Positions 16,095-24,964 of a DNA stretch of 37,083 bases are shown here, piece by piece. The notes beneath the pieces were generated by a model. It was not told where the DNA came from. It saw only the letters and a program-made list of their open reading frames with translations, and made no database searches. Every line of letters starts with the position of its first letter. The stretch's first letter is position 1. The position numbers and the translations under genes were made by a program. The stretch comes from UBA2421 sp002343075 (GTDB lineage Bacteria; Planctomycetota; Phycisphaerae; Tepidisphaerales; Tepidisphaeraceae): positions 1 to 37,083 of the forward strand of contig CALJLN010000029.1 of NCBI GenBank assembly GCA_937982565.1. Reading direction: 5' to 3'.

Positions 16095-17258
16095 CTAGCA
16101 AATCAATTCGCCGACTTGCGTGCGCGCCCAGCGGTCGGCCTCCATTAGATCGTCCAACGACGGGTTTGGCTGCACCCGATGCCGCTGCATTATAGTCTCC
16201 ACCAGCGATGCGATCTGCCCAAACGCGATCTTACCGGTCGTAAACCCCGCCACCGCCTCTTCGTTGGCTGCATTGAGCACGGCACCCATTGTCCCGCGCT
16301 GTCGTGCGACCTCATAAGCCAGCCGCAGCGCCGGGAAACGTTGCGGGTCAGGCGGGGCAAACGTCAGCCCGAATGCCCTATTAATGTCTAATTTTGGGGC
16401 ACTCCCCGGAATGCGATCTGGATAACAAAGCGAATACTGAATGGGCGTCCTCATGTCCGGCGGGGAAAGTTGCGCGATAACGCTGCCGTCAACAAACTCC
16501 ACCATGGAATGAACCACCGACTCGGGGTGGATTACCACCTCAACGCGCTCCGGAGGCAGGTCAAACAGCCATACCGCCTCAATGATCTCCAGTGCTTTGT
16601 TAAACATCGTTGCTGAGTCAATGCTGATCTTTTTGCCCATGCTCCACGTTGGATGGTTTAACGCATCGGCCACCGTCGCGCGCGACATCTGTTCCGCGGA
16701 CCAGTTTCGAAACGGTCCGCCGCTGGCGGTGAGGATGACTCGGCGGACTTCATCGCGCCGACCCGACTTCATCGCCTGGAAAACCGCAGAGTGTTCCGAG
16801 TCGACCGGCAGAATCACTACCCCGCGCGCCGCTGCCTCTCGCATGAGAATCTCGCCAGCCACGACCAGGCACTCTTTGTTGGCCAGTGCAAGCTGCTTTC
16901 CAGCGCGTATCGCCGCCAGCACAGCCGGTAACCCCGCCGAGCCGACGATTGCAGCCAGGACGACGTCGACATCGTCGCGGCAGGCGAGCGCTGTGAGACC
17001 TTCCGTTCCGACATGAATCTGACCTGCGAATCGATCTCTTAGCGCCCGTGCGCCAGCGTGGTCCGCAATCGCAACGGCCGTCGGCCCAAACTCTGCGCAC
17101 TGCGCAGCCAGCAACTCGACATTCTGATGCGCGCTCAGTCCCACCAAGTGCAGGCGATCGGGGTGTGCCCGAATCACGTCAAGCGCGCTCCTTCCGATGG
17201 AACCCGTTGAACCGAGAATGGCAACCCGGCGGGGCGGGGGTGGAGGCGTGGGCGTCAC
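16095..17258 (-). CDS. dxr: 1-deoxy-D-xylulose 5-phosphate reductoisomerase
   Basis: Catalyses the NADPH-dependent conversion of DXP to 2-C-methyl-D-erythritol 4-phosphate, the second step of the MEP isoprenoid pathway. The NADPH-binding motif GSTGSIG is at 16-22. The metal and substrate sites are seen in LANKECLVVAGE, PVDSEHSAVFQ, LTASGGPFR, HPTWSMGKKISIDSATMFNK and HPESVVHSMVEF, with the C-terminal helical domain ending in AANEEAVAGF. Its 387 residues are a normal length. The start is GTG, following a proline-rich stretch (PTPPPPPRR) that is probably a disordered tail. It is upstream of rseP with a 32-base gap. Its promoter shares the 111-base region with the divergent sucC. Confidence 0.95.
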   Translation of the reverse strand: MTPTPPPPPRRVAILGSTGSIGRSALDVIRAHPDRLHLVGLSAHQNVELLAAQCAEFGPTAVAIADHAGARALRDRFAGQIHVGTEGLTALACRDDVDVVLAAIVGSAGLPAVLAAIRAGKQLALANKECLVVAGEILMREAAARGVVILPVDSEHSAVFQAMKSGRRDEVRRVILTASGGPFRNWSAEQMSRATVADALNHPTWSMGKKISIDSATMFNKALEIIEAVWLFDLPPERVEVVIHPESVVHSMVEFVDGSVIAQLSPPDMRTPIQYSLCYPDRIPGSAPKLDINRAFGLTFAPPDPQRFPALRLAYEVARQRGTMGAVLNAANEEAVAGFTTGKIAFGQIASLVETIMQRHRVQPNPSLDDLMEADRWARTQVGELIC

Positions 17259-17307
17259 AGGTGTCGTTTATCAGCCAACACGCCGCTTTCGGCAAGCGCC
17301 GCGCAGT

Positions 17308-17336
17308 TTGCGACCACCCCGGCGGGCGGGTATGGT
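17308..17336 (+). promoter_or_regulatory. Promoter of sucC
   Basis: TTGCGA (17308-17313), a 17-base spacer and TATGGT (17331-17336). It would give a leader of about 26 bases before the sucC ATG. Confidence 0.55.
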
Positions 17337-17369
17337 TCTATCACACCATCACTTGAGATAAACAACGCA

Positions 17370-18545
17370 ATGAAAATACATGAATTTCAATCGCGACAGA
17401 TTCTGAGCAAGTTCGGCGTCAATGTGCCCCCTGCCAGAGTGGTCTATTCGCCCGATGAAGCGGTCAAAGCCTTTGAAGAGTTCGGCGGGCAGATGTGCGT
17501 CGTCAAAGCGCAGGTTTACGCCGGCGGGCGTGGCAAGGCTGGTTTTGTCAAACTGGCTCACACGGCCAAAGAGGCCCGCACCGCTGCCGAATTCATGCTC
17601 AGCAATCGCATGGTGAGCGTGCAAACCGGGCCGGAGGGCGTACCCGTTTCCGTGCTGCTGGTGGCGCCCGGGGTGGACATCGCCAGGGAATACTACCTCG
17701 CCATCACCATCGACCGATCCCGCAACACCGCAACCCTCATCGCCAGCGCTGAAGGTGGGGTTGAGATTGAAGAAGTTGCGAAAAAATCTCCCGAAAAGGT
17801 GCTGAAAATCCCGCTGCATCCAATGTTGGGTATGCAGGGCTATATCGCGCGCGATGTCGCATACCGACTTGGCTTCAAAGACAAGCTGGCAACCGAGGCT
17901 GCGAAACTGATTGCCAACCTTGCAAAGGCGTTCTTCGCAACCGATGCTTCGATCGCTGAAATCAACCCGCTTGTGGTTACCAAAGCCGGAGAGCTTGTGG
18001 CGATCGACGCGAAGTTTAACTTTGACGAGAACGCGCTGTTCCGCCACAAAGAGATCGAGGAAATGGCCGACGAGAGCCAGGAACGCCCGCTGGATGTGCG
18101 CGCCAAGAAGGCGAGCCTTAACTACATTGCCCTCGATGGAACAATCGGTTGCCTTGTAAACGGTGCAGGACTGGCCATGGCAACGATGGACATAATCAAG
18201 CTTCACGGAGCCGAGCCGGCCAACTTCCTCGACGTCGGCGGGGGGGTCACTGCCGAGGGGGCGCAGGAGGCATTCGGAATCATTCTTTCCGACCCAAATG
18301 TGAAGGGCATCCTTGTCAATATCTTCGGAGGGATAGCCAAATGCGACCTGATTGCCGAGGCATTGGTGTCTGCGGGGCGATCAATCGGGTTTAAGGTGCC
18401 GGTGGTCGTTCGGCTGGAGGGTACGAATGTCGAAAAGGCACGCGAAATTCTCTCCGCGGCGAAGCAGGAGCTGCCGACGCTGGTGACAGCAACCGACCTC
18501 ACCGACGCCGCCGAGAAAGTGACCGCTGCCGTCAAGGCTGCCTGA
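17370..18545 (+). CDS. sucC: Succinyl-CoA synthetase beta subunit (ADP-forming type)
   Basis: Carries the nucleotide-binding ATP-grasp domain of succinyl-CoA synthetase, the substrate-level phosphorylation step of the TCA cycle. The N-terminus MKIHEFQSRQILSKFGV and VVKAQVYAGGRGKAGFVK are the family signatures. The C-terminal CoA-ligase-type domain has FLDVGGGVTAEGAQEAF and GILVNIFGGIAKCDLIA. The 391-residue length is normal. Normally sucD (alpha subunit) follows directly; here a VOC protein gene starts 3 bases after the stop and no sucD is in the window, so the alpha subunit must be encoded elsewhere. A distant malate-CoA ligase beta role is possible but less likely. Confidence 0.94.
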   Translation: MKIHEFQSRQILSKFGVNVPPARVVYSPDEAVKAFEEFGGQMCVVKAQVYAGGRGKAGFVKLAHTAKEARTAAEFMLSNRMVSVQTGPEGVPVSVLLVAPGVDIAREYYLAITIDRSRNTATLIASAEGGVEIEEVAKKSPEKVLKIPLHPMLGMQGYIARDVAYRLGFKDKLATEAAKLIANLAKAFFATDASIAEINPLVVTKAGELVAIDAKFNFDENALFRHKEIEEMADESQERPLDVRAKKASLNYIALDGTIGCLVNGAGLAMATMDIIKLHGAEPANFLDVGGGVTAEGAQEAFGIILSDPNVKGILVNIFGGIAKCDLIAEALVSAGRSIGFKVPVVVRLEGTNVEKAREILSAAKQELPTLVTATDLTDAAEKVTAAVKAA

Positions 18546-18548
18546 TGG

Positions 18549-19061
18549 ATGACTGCAATTTGGAACGGACCGATGGCTATCCGCAAGAAGAATGCTGAAG
18601 GAAGTTCGCGTCGAGAGACGGTCGTCCCCGCTCCACCCGCGCCGCGGTTCATTCACACCCGGCTGCTGGTGGAAGACATGGACCGATGTTATCGATTTTA
18701 CAGGGACGTCCTGGGCTTTCGGCCCAGGTTTGACGGCGAAGGCAGCGTCTATGCGGAGTTTGAAGCAGGGCATCACACGCTTGCGCTTTTTTCTCGAGAA
18801 CTGATGAACAAGGTGACCTCGCCCGGAAGCCCCACGCCGCGCGGGACAAGCTGCGATTCGGTGTTACTGGTCATTGAAGTCAACGACGTGGACGAGGCAT
18901 ATGCGAAAATGAAGACCCGGGGCGTAGAGTTTGTGACCCAGCCGCATGACCAGAAAGATTGGATGCTTCGGGTGGCCCACTTTCGCGATCCTGATGGTAA
19001 TCTGCTGGAAATCAACTGCGGCCTCAGCGAAGCCAGTTTTCCACCGACCGCCGCAGGGTAA
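18549..19061 (+). CDS. VOC (glyoxalase/bleomycin-resistance-like) superfamily protein
   Basis: A 170-residue protein with one VOC domain at about residues 35-165. The paired beta-alpha-beta modules read TRLLVEDMDRCYRFYRDVLG and LLVIEVNDVDEAYAKMKTRG, and the end RDPDGNLLEIN is typical. Members bind a metal and act as glyoxalases, dioxygenases, epimerases or resistance proteins; the sequence does not tell which. The start is uncertain: ATG at 18549 is 3 bases past the sucC stop, and ATG at 18573 is also possible. The tight spacing suggests cotranscription with sucC, but I see no metabolic link. Confidence 0.8.
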   Translation: MTAIWNGPMAIRKKNAEGSSRRETVVPAPPAPRFIHTRLLVEDMDRCYRFYRDVLGFRPRFDGEGSVYAEFEAGHHTLALFSRELMNKVTSPGSPTPRGTSCDSVLLVIEVNDVDEAYAKMKTRGVEFVTQPHDQKDWMLRVAHFRDPDGNLLEINCGLSEASFPPTAAG

Positions 19062-19091
19062 CCGTTGATCCGAACCGAAACGGAGTTGCGC

Positions 19092-19733
19092 ATGAATCGC
19101 TTGATACGAATCGCTGTTGGAAGTCTGTTCGTTGGGTTCGCCGCTGTCGGGTGCGATGAATCGTCATCGAAGCCGATCGCGGAGTCGCAGCCGGGAATGG
19201 GCGAGGTCGTTAGCGTTGATCCGCCTTTCGGGATCAAGCTCACGCTGGCCGGGGGTACCGAGACGTCGGTTGAAATCGAGGGTTTCACAGTTTACGAATC
19301 TCGTCCCCCGCGCGACGGGCAGCCTCAGGCACCGCAAGGTTACGAGCTGTCCGGGAAGCAGTTTATGCTGGCCGGGCGCCTCGCCCCCGGCGCAAAGGTA
19401 GCTCCGGCAGGCACTTACGCCGATCTAGAAGATGCCAAGCTGCAGGTGCTCCCCCGCGGTGGTGATCCGCTTGCGCCGGGGGTGAGCAAACTCTCGCTGG
19501 GTGATGGTAAAGACTATGTCGTCGTCGAAGGAAGCATGGTCATCGATCGGGCGTTTCAGAAGGCAGGTTCTTACGCTGGCTTGCAGGGTTCGTTCGAGCT
19601 GCTCTTGCAGGAGACGAAGTTTGGCGAGAGCGAAGACCCCAACAAGCCCGCCGACGAAAAAATTGGCGAGCCGGTTAAGGCGAGCGGCACATTTGTCAGC
19701 AAGGCGCGATCGGTCAAGTATGAGCAGATGTAG
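19092..19733 (+). CDS. Putative lipoprotein of unknown function
   Basis: A 213-residue secreted protein. The N-terminus MNRLIRIAVGSLFVGFAAVGC is a lipoprotein signal peptide with the acylated cysteine at residue 21. The mature part is hydrophilic and beta-rich, with several short strands (for example GIKLTLAGGTETSVEIEGF and KDYVVVEGSMVIDRAF). No catalytic motif is visible and I do not recognise a family. The ATG at 19092 is preferred over an upstream TTG at 19065 because GGAG lies 6 bases before it and the signal peptide then starts correctly. It follows the VOC gene by 30 bases and may share its transcript. Confidence 0.8.
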   Translation: MNRLIRIAVGSLFVGFAAVGCDESSSKPIAESQPGMGEVVSVDPPFGIKLTLAGGTETSVEIEGFTVYESRPPRDGQPQAPQGYELSGKQFMLAGRLAPGAKVAPAGTYADLEDAKLQVLPRGGDPLAPGVSKLSLGDGKDYVVVEGSMVIDRAFQKAGSYAGLQGSFELLLQETKFGESEDPNKPADEKIGEPVKASGTFVSKARSVKYEQM

Positions 19734-19876
19734 TGACGTTTCCGGTGTAGTGCTGTGTCCGGGCGGCCTGGGCGGAAGCGATTTGGTGGTGCTGCCCAGA
19801 TTTGACAAGGATATCCAGTGTTTCGGGGATTGGGTTTGTTTGGGCGACAGGTCAAGGAATTGAAAGTAGGATCATT

Positions 19877-21436
19877 ATGCCATCGGCTGCTCCTTGTGCG
19901 TTGGTAATCTTCGGCGCTTCGGGCGATCTATCCAAGCTGAAACTCGTGCCCGCCGTCTATGAACTGGCGCGGGAGAAACTTCTCCCACCTGATTTCGCGC
20001 TCATTGGCTATGCGCGTACCGCCATGACCGACGATGAATATCGCAAAGATTGCCGCAAGGCCATCGAAGAGAACGCGCGCAGCCTGAAGGGCAAAAAGCC
20101 GATCGATGAGTCGATCTGGAAGTACCTTGAACAGCGCATTTTTTACTGTGCCGGGCAATATGATCAGGTCGAGTCGTTCACGACTCTAAACCAGAAACTG
20201 ACGCAGGTGGATAAGAGCTGCAATACGGCAGGCAACCGCTTGTTCTACATTTCCACCCCGCCGAACGTCTTTGAGCCGATCATTTCCAACCTCGGCAAGA
20301 GCGGCTGTGCCGTTCGGCATGCCAACAAATCGCCGTATCACCGGGTCATCATTGAGAAACCGTTCGGCAAAGATGGCGCGTCGGCCAGACAACTCAATGC
20401 CACCTGCCTCGCGACACTCGGCGAAGAGCAGGTTTACCGCATCGATCATTACCTCGGAAAAGAGACCGTGCAGAACCTGATGGTGCTGCGGTTCGCCAAC
20501 TCAATCTTTGAGCCTATCTGGAACTATAAGTATATCGACCACGTTCAGATCACCGTGAGCGAAACCGTCAACGCCGACGACCGCGCGGGCTATTACGACA
20601 ACAGCGGGGCAACTCGCGACATGATTCAGAACCATATCTTTCAGATCATGGCGCTGGTCGCGATGGAACCTCCGAGCGCGCTCGATGCGCAGGCGATTCG
20701 AGACGAGAAGGTAAAGGTTTATCGCTCGATCCGCCCGATCAGGCAAAACCAGGTAGACCAGTTTGCCGTTCGCGGGCAGTACGATGCCGGCAGGTACAAC
20801 GACGGAAAGAAAGACATCGAAACCAGTGGATATCTGAAGGCGAAGGGCGTGAAGGAGGGGAGCCGCACAGAGACGTTCAGCGCCATCAAGGTGTTTATCG
20901 ACAACTGGCGATGGAGTGGCATGCCGTTCTACATCCGCACGGGCAAGGCGCTCAACAAGAAGCTGAGCGAGGTGGTCGTCCGCTTCCGCTCCCCGCCGAC
21001 GACGTTGTTCCAGAAGCAGTGCGAGGCGCCGGTTTTCCCGAATGATCTGGTTATCAAGATTGCTCCCGATGAAGGGATCGATTGGCGCCTGAATGGCAAG
21101 GTGCCCGGCGGGACGCTCAACATTCAATCGGTAGCCCTCGATTTCTTCTACAAGAGTGCCTTCCACAAGGAACCGCCGGAAGCGTATGAGCGGTTGATTT
21201 TTGATTGCATGCTGGGTGACCAGACTCTGTTCATCCGCGGGGATGAAGTTGAGGCGGCCTGGAACATCATCGATCCGATCGAACTCGGCTGGCTGGAGAG
21301 CAAACTGCCGCCGCAGCAGTATGTGCCGGGTTCGTGGGGTCCGCAGCGGAGCATGGATCTGATTGAGTTGGATGGCCGCCGGTGGTTTCAGACCGACCAG
21401 GCGGGTGCCGACCCGATTATTGCGTGTTCGCTCTGA
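19877..21436 (+). CDS. zwf: Glucose-6-phosphate 1-dehydrogenase
   Basis: Oxidises glucose-6-phosphate to 6-phosphogluconolactone with NADP+, feeding the oxidative pentose phosphate pathway. The nucleotide-binding motif is GASGDL (13-18). The substrate site is EKPFG (160-164) and RIDHYLGKE (188-196), the family signature with the catalytic His. At 519 residues it is near the usual 490-510. The ATG at 19877 has AGGA 5 bases upstream and places GASGD close to the N-terminus as in the family, so the longer reading frame from 19802 is rejected. pgl and gnd are not adjacent. It ends 7 bases from a convergent membrane protein gene. Confidence 0.95.
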   Translation: MPSAAPCALVIFGASGDLSKLKLVPAVYELAREKLLPPDFALIGYARTAMTDDEYRKDCRKAIEENARSLKGKKPIDESIWKYLEQRIFYCAGQYDQVESFTTLNQKLTQVDKSCNTAGNRLFYISTPPNVFEPIISNLGKSGCAVRHANKSPYHRVIIEKPFGKDGASARQLNATCLATLGEEQVYRIDHYLGKETVQNLMVLRFANSIFEPIWNYKYIDHVQITVSETVNADDRAGYYDNSGATRDMIQNHIFQIMALVAMEPPSALDAQAIRDEKVKVYRSIRPIRQNQVDQFAVRGQYDAGRYNDGKKDIETSGYLKAKGVKEGSRTETFSAIKVFIDNWRWSGMPFYIRTGKALNKKLSEVVVRFRSPPTTLFQKQCEAPVFPNDLVIKIAPDEGIDWRLNGKVPGGTLNIQSVALDFFYKSAFHKEPPEAYERLIFDCMLGDQTLFIRGDEVEAAWNIIDPIELGWLESKLPPQQYVPGSWGPQRSMDLIELDGRRWFQTDQAGADPIIACSL

Positions 21437-21443
21437 CCGGGCG

Positions 21444-22571
21444 CTACCGATGCAGGATCGCGGCGCTGCTGGACGAATAGAACTTTCGGCACCAGAACAT
21501 GTAGCCGACCGCTGCCGCGGCGAGTAGCCCGGTCGAAACGGCCTGCGAGATGCGCTGCGTGGAACTGAGATCGGTCAATCCAACTGCTTCTGCTTCAGTC
21601 ACACCGAACGATTTCAGAAGTGCTGCAAAGTTGGTCATGAAGATGATCGCCAGCCAACCCGCGGTGCTGAGGAGAATCGTTATCAATGCGACCACCCATC
21701 CCCGGGGAGAGTTGTTGAAGTTGAGCACCGCTGTAAAAAACATGCCGACTCCGATGACAAGCGAGATCGCCGTGACCACGACAGCCTGCCTGATGCTCTC
21801 GGCGAGGAAAATCTGCTGAATCGCTCCAAACAGCATCAAAACCATCAAGAGTGCCGCCGTTAGCGCCACCGCAATAACGGGGAGCGGGGCACGATCACTC
21901 CAGCTTTGCGGCGGATCGAAGAACTGCAGCGTGAGCCGAGTGTCGTCCTGCCGGTAGAACCAGAACACTGCTCCCGGTAGAACCACGCCGAAGACGATCA
22001 GCATCCCCACGCCGACCAGAACCCCGACCCACATACTCGCCGCCGCGCCGGGGATGGGTGTGTTAATCGTCGTGACATTTTGCGTCGGCGGCAGTCCGGG
22101 CATGGTTGCGGGGGTCATCGTGGTGCGAATGGACGTGTTTACATTCCGAGTCATTGCTGGTGCGGTAGCCAGCAAGCTGATGATGCCAGCCGTGCAGGAA
22201 GCGATCGCCAGCCCGCTGAAAGTCACCAGCACGGGACGCACCCATCGGCGCAGGCGAATGGACGCGATGCCGATCCAGACCAGCAAAGCAGTCGCCGCAC
22301 CGTACATGAGCGTCGCGAACGCCATCTGAACCATCACGCCCCCACGGTTGGGCACCTGGTTGGCAGGCACCGCAGTCAGGATCCACGCGCCAAGGGGGAT
22401 CATCAGCGTGAGGCAACCGGTCAGTGTACCGAATACGATCAACACAATACCCCAGGCCTTCAGCCCGGCGCGTTTGTCAGCAAACGGAAGTACAACCGCA
22501 GGCTGCGCGTAGGCGAGTGGTTCCAGCGGCGAACGTGGCGGGGGTGGGGGTGGATAGTTTGACATCTGCAT
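21444..22571 (-). CDS. Multi-spanning membrane protein with Pro-rich N-terminus
   Basis: A 375-residue protein. The first ~30 residues are Pro-rich (NYPPPPPPRSPLEP), a disordered tail common before small membrane domains in this phylum. Hydrophobic helices lie near residues 35-60, 78-105, 115-140, 178-208, 231-253, 260-287, 292-318 and 345-368, so about eight spans. A polar Thr-rich loop (about 143-172) separates the first three helices from the rest. No family is recognised. The start may be the ATG at 22571 or the one at 22565. It is divergent from nuoC. Confidence 0.7.
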   Translation of the reverse strand: MQMSNYPPPPPPRSPLEPLAYAQPAVVLPFADKRAGLKAWGIVLIVFGTLTGCLTLMIPLGAWILTAVPANQVPNRGGVMVQMAFATLMYGAATALLVWIGIASIRLRRWVRPVLVTFSGLAIASCTAGIISLLATAPAMTRNVNTSIRTTMTPATMPGLPPTQNVTTINTPIPGAAASMWVGVLVGVGMLIVFGVVLPGAVFWFYRQDDTRLTLQFFDPPQSWSDRAPLPVIAVALTAALLMVLMLFGAIQQIFLAESIRQAVVVTAISLVIGVGMFFTAVLNFNNSPRGWVVALITILLSTAGWLAIIFMTNFAALLKSFGVTEAEAVGLTDLSSTQRISQAVSTGLLAAAAVGYMFWCRKFYSSSSAAILHR

Positions 22572-22604
22572 CTCAGTCTAAACTGCCGCATCATCGCTTC
22601 CAAC

Positions 22605-22633
22605 TTGACACAGGCCAATCGCATCCGAACAAT
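22605..22633 (+). promoter_or_regulatory. Promoter of nuoC-nadB
   Basis: TTGACA (22605-22610), a 17-base spacer and AACAAT (22628-22633). It would start a transcript about 33 bases before nuoC. Confidence 0.5.
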
Positions 22634-22672
22634 CGGCCCGTCAAAGAAAACCCAAAGGAAACAGCAGGCCCT

Positions 22673-23251
22673 ATGTCAACCACCCCGGATCACCCCGCAC
22701 TCGCGCCGCTCAAAGAGGCGTTCTCGGACACGCGCTTTCTCGTCGGCGAGTTTCGCCAGCAAGTGACGGTCGTCGTGCCGCGTGAGGCCATTGTGAAGGT
22801 TTGCACCTTTTTGCGCGATGATCCGCGCACGAGCTACAATTTCCTCTCCGAAATCAACGGCGTGGACTATCTGAAGTACCCCGGCGCAAAGCATCGTTTT
22901 GGCGTCAACTATGGGTTGGTGAGTCATAAATTTAACAACCGACTCTGGCTGAAGGTGTTTCTCGATCCAACCCTCGATACTGCCCCCGGACTCGCCCCGC
23001 GGGATGAAGAGATTGAAGCGAAGGGCGACCCGGCCCTCTCTCTTGAGAGTGTTTCGGGCGTCTGGGCGGGTGCTGACTGGCTGGAGCGTGAGGTGTACGA
23101 CATGATCGGCGTCTGGTTTACCAACCACCCCGACCTGCGCCGCATTCTCACCTGGAATGGCTTTGGCTCATATCCGCTTCGCAAGGATTACCCGTTGCGC
23201 GGCGTCGGAGAGCGTGAGCAATACAAGATTATCACCCGAGAGGGTGCCTGA
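22673..23251 (+). CDS. nuoC: NADH-quinone oxidoreductase subunit C
   Basis: The 30-kDa-type subunit of the peripheral arm of respiratory complex I, on the cytoplasmic side near the quinone site. The signature EREVYDMIGVWFTNHPDLRRI (near 139-159) followed by YPLRKDYPLRG (167-177) is complete. Its 192 residues match a stand-alone NuoC, not a NuoCD fusion. The ATG at 22673 is chosen because the upstream part of the longer frame lies in the promoter region and is not NuoC-like. Normally nuoC lies between nuoB and nuoD; here it stands alone and is followed by nadB 31 bases later. The rest of complex I must be elsewhere, or this could be a second copy. Confidence 0.93.
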   Translation: MSTTPDHPALAPLKEAFSDTRFLVGEFRQQVTVVVPREAIVKVCTFLRDDPRTSYNFLSEINGVDYLKYPGAKHRFGVNYGLVSHKFNNRLWLKVFLDPTLDTAPGLAPRDEEIEAKGDPALSLESVSGVWAGADWLEREVYDMIGVWFTNHPDLRRILTWNGFGSYPLRKDYPLRGVGEREQYKIITREGA

Positions 23252-23282
23252 CCGCGCCGCTGTCTGCCAACGACTGTTTCCG

Positions 23283-24950
23283 ATGTTTGAACCTCTCACC
23301 CAGCGCCGATACCTGCTTTCGTTCAAAGCGGCGCGTCTTCCTCAGCAGGTGGCAGACGTGATCGTGATCGGCGGCGGGGTGGCCGGGCTTCGTGCTGCAA
23401 TCGCCTCGGCCGAAGCTGGGGCCGATGTTCTGGTGATGACCAAGGACACGCTCGACGAATCCAACACCTGGTACGCTCAAGGCGGCATCGCGGCAGTGCT
23501 GCAGCCGCTGGACTCATTTGAGGCTCATATTCGCGATACCGAGGTGGTCGGTGTCGGGCTTTGCGATGAAGCCGCGGTCAAGCTCGTTGTGGAAGAGGGT
23601 GCGGCGAGGGTTATCGAACTGCTGCAGTGGGGGGCCAACTTCGATCGACAATCTGGCAACGCCTATGATCTGGCTTATGGCCTCGAAGGTGGGCACAGTT
23701 TTGCCCGCATCCTGCACGCATACGGCGACGCAACTGGCCGCGAACTGGCCCAGACGCTCATCGGCAAGGCTCACTCCAACGACCTGATCCGCATCAGTGA
23801 GCGGACGTTTGCGATCGACCTCATCACTCACGAGGGTAACTGCGTCGGCGTGCTTGCCCTCATCGGCGGGCAGGTGCAGGTCATTTGGGCGCGCCGGACG
23901 ATCCTGGCCAGCGGCGGGGCGGGGCAACTCTATCGCGAGTCAACCAACCCCAAAATCGCCACCGCCGACGGGCATGCGATGGCCTATCGTGCGGGGGCGC
24001 GCGTGCAGGATATGGAGTTTGTGCAGTTTCACCCCACAACGCTCTACGTCGCCGGGGCAAGCCGCGCGCTGATTACCGAAGCCGTCCGCGGCGAAGGGGC
24101 ACACCTGATCGATCGCAACGGCGACCGGTTCATGAACGATTATCACCCGGATGGGGAGCTTGCACCGCGCGATGTTGTCAGCAGGGCCATCGTGGAGCAG
24201 ATTCGCAAGACATTCTTTACCCATGTCTTTCTGGATGTGCGTCATCTCGATGCCGGTAAGTTTCGAGCGCGATTTCCGCAGTTGGCCCGGCTCGTCGATG
24301 AGTTTGAAATCGATATGTCCACCGATCCGATCCCCATTCACCCCGCCATGCACTACATGATTGGTGGTGTGGATGCCGATGAGTACGGCCGCACGAGCCT
24401 GCCGGGCCTTTACGCAGTCGGCGAGGCCAGTTGCAGCGGGCTTCATGGAGCAAACCGGTTGGCGAGCAATTCATTGCTCGAAGGTCTGGTATACGGTGCG
24501 CGGGCTGGCACCGATGCGGCGGCAGAGGCGAGGAAAGTAACCACGAGCTTCCCGCTGCAGCTTGAACATAGCGTTGCGCCATCGAGCAAGACCGAACTTG
24601 ATATTGCCGATGTACGCAACAGTCTGCGCAGCGTGATGTGGCGTAATGTCGGAATCGAACGAGACGGCGAGCGCTTGACCGAAACCAGAGAGATCATCGC
24701 GTTCTGGTCACGATATGTGATGGACAAGACATTCAACCCCAAAGAGATCGCCGCTGCGGCGATTGCGGGGTGGGAACTGCAAAACATGCTGACGGCGTGC
24801 TATCTCATCACGACCGCCGCGTTGTCGCGCACAGAGTCCCGCGGGGCGCATTTTCGAACGGATTTTCCCGACCGCGACGACAAGCACTGGCGGCTTCACC
24901 TGTTATGGGGCAGGCCCACGGAGACGCCCATCCCAGAGCCTATCGATTGA
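23283..24950 (+). CDS. nadB: L-aspartate oxidase
   Basis: An FAD enzyme that oxidises L-aspartate to iminoaspartate, the first step of de novo NAD synthesis. The dinucleotide-binding motif VIVIGGGVAGLRAAI is at about 26-40. The active-site segments are SNTWYAQGGIAAVL, EFVQFHPTTLY, LITEAVRGEGAHLID, DVVSRAIV, HPAMHYMIGG and GEASCSGLHGANRLASNSLLE. Gly-Gly-Ile in the first and Arg in the LITEAVRGEG context fit NadB. SdhA and FrdA have a related fold, but there is no SdhB/C here and the length (555) suits NadB. The ATG at 23283 gives the standard N-terminus; the 5' extension would overlap nuoC. nadA and nadC are not adjacent. Confidence 0.93.
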   Translation: MFEPLTQRRYLLSFKAARLPQQVADVIVIGGGVAGLRAAIASAEAGADVLVMTKDTLDESNTWYAQGGIAAVLQPLDSFEAHIRDTEVVGVGLCDEAAVKLVVEEGAARVIELLQWGANFDRQSGNAYDLAYGLEGGHSFARILHAYGDATGRELAQTLIGKAHSNDLIRISERTFAIDLITHEGNCVGVLALIGGQVQVIWARRTILASGGAGQLYRESTNPKIATADGHAMAYRAGARVQDMEFVQFHPTTLYVAGASRALITEAVRGEGAHLIDRNGDRFMNDYHPDGELAPRDVVSRAIVEQIRKTFFTHVFLDVRHLDAGKFRARFPQLARLVDEFEIDMSTDPIPIHPAMHYMIGGVDADEYGRTSLPGLYAVGEASCSGLHGANRLASNSLLEGLVYGARAGTDAAAEARKVTTSFPLQLEHSVAPSSKTELDIADVRNSLRSVMWRNVGIERDGERLTETREIIAFWSRYVMDKTFNPKEIAAAAIAGWELQNMLTACYLITTAALSRTESRGAHFRTDFPDRDDKHWRLHLLWGRPTETPIPEPID

Positions 24951-24964
24951 GGCTGCGCAGTCGG

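Noticed and set aside
17349..18206. Long minus-strand frame (285 codons) opposite sucC
   Set aside because: Antisense of a clear sucC gene; its translation has no domain and no ribosome-binding site.
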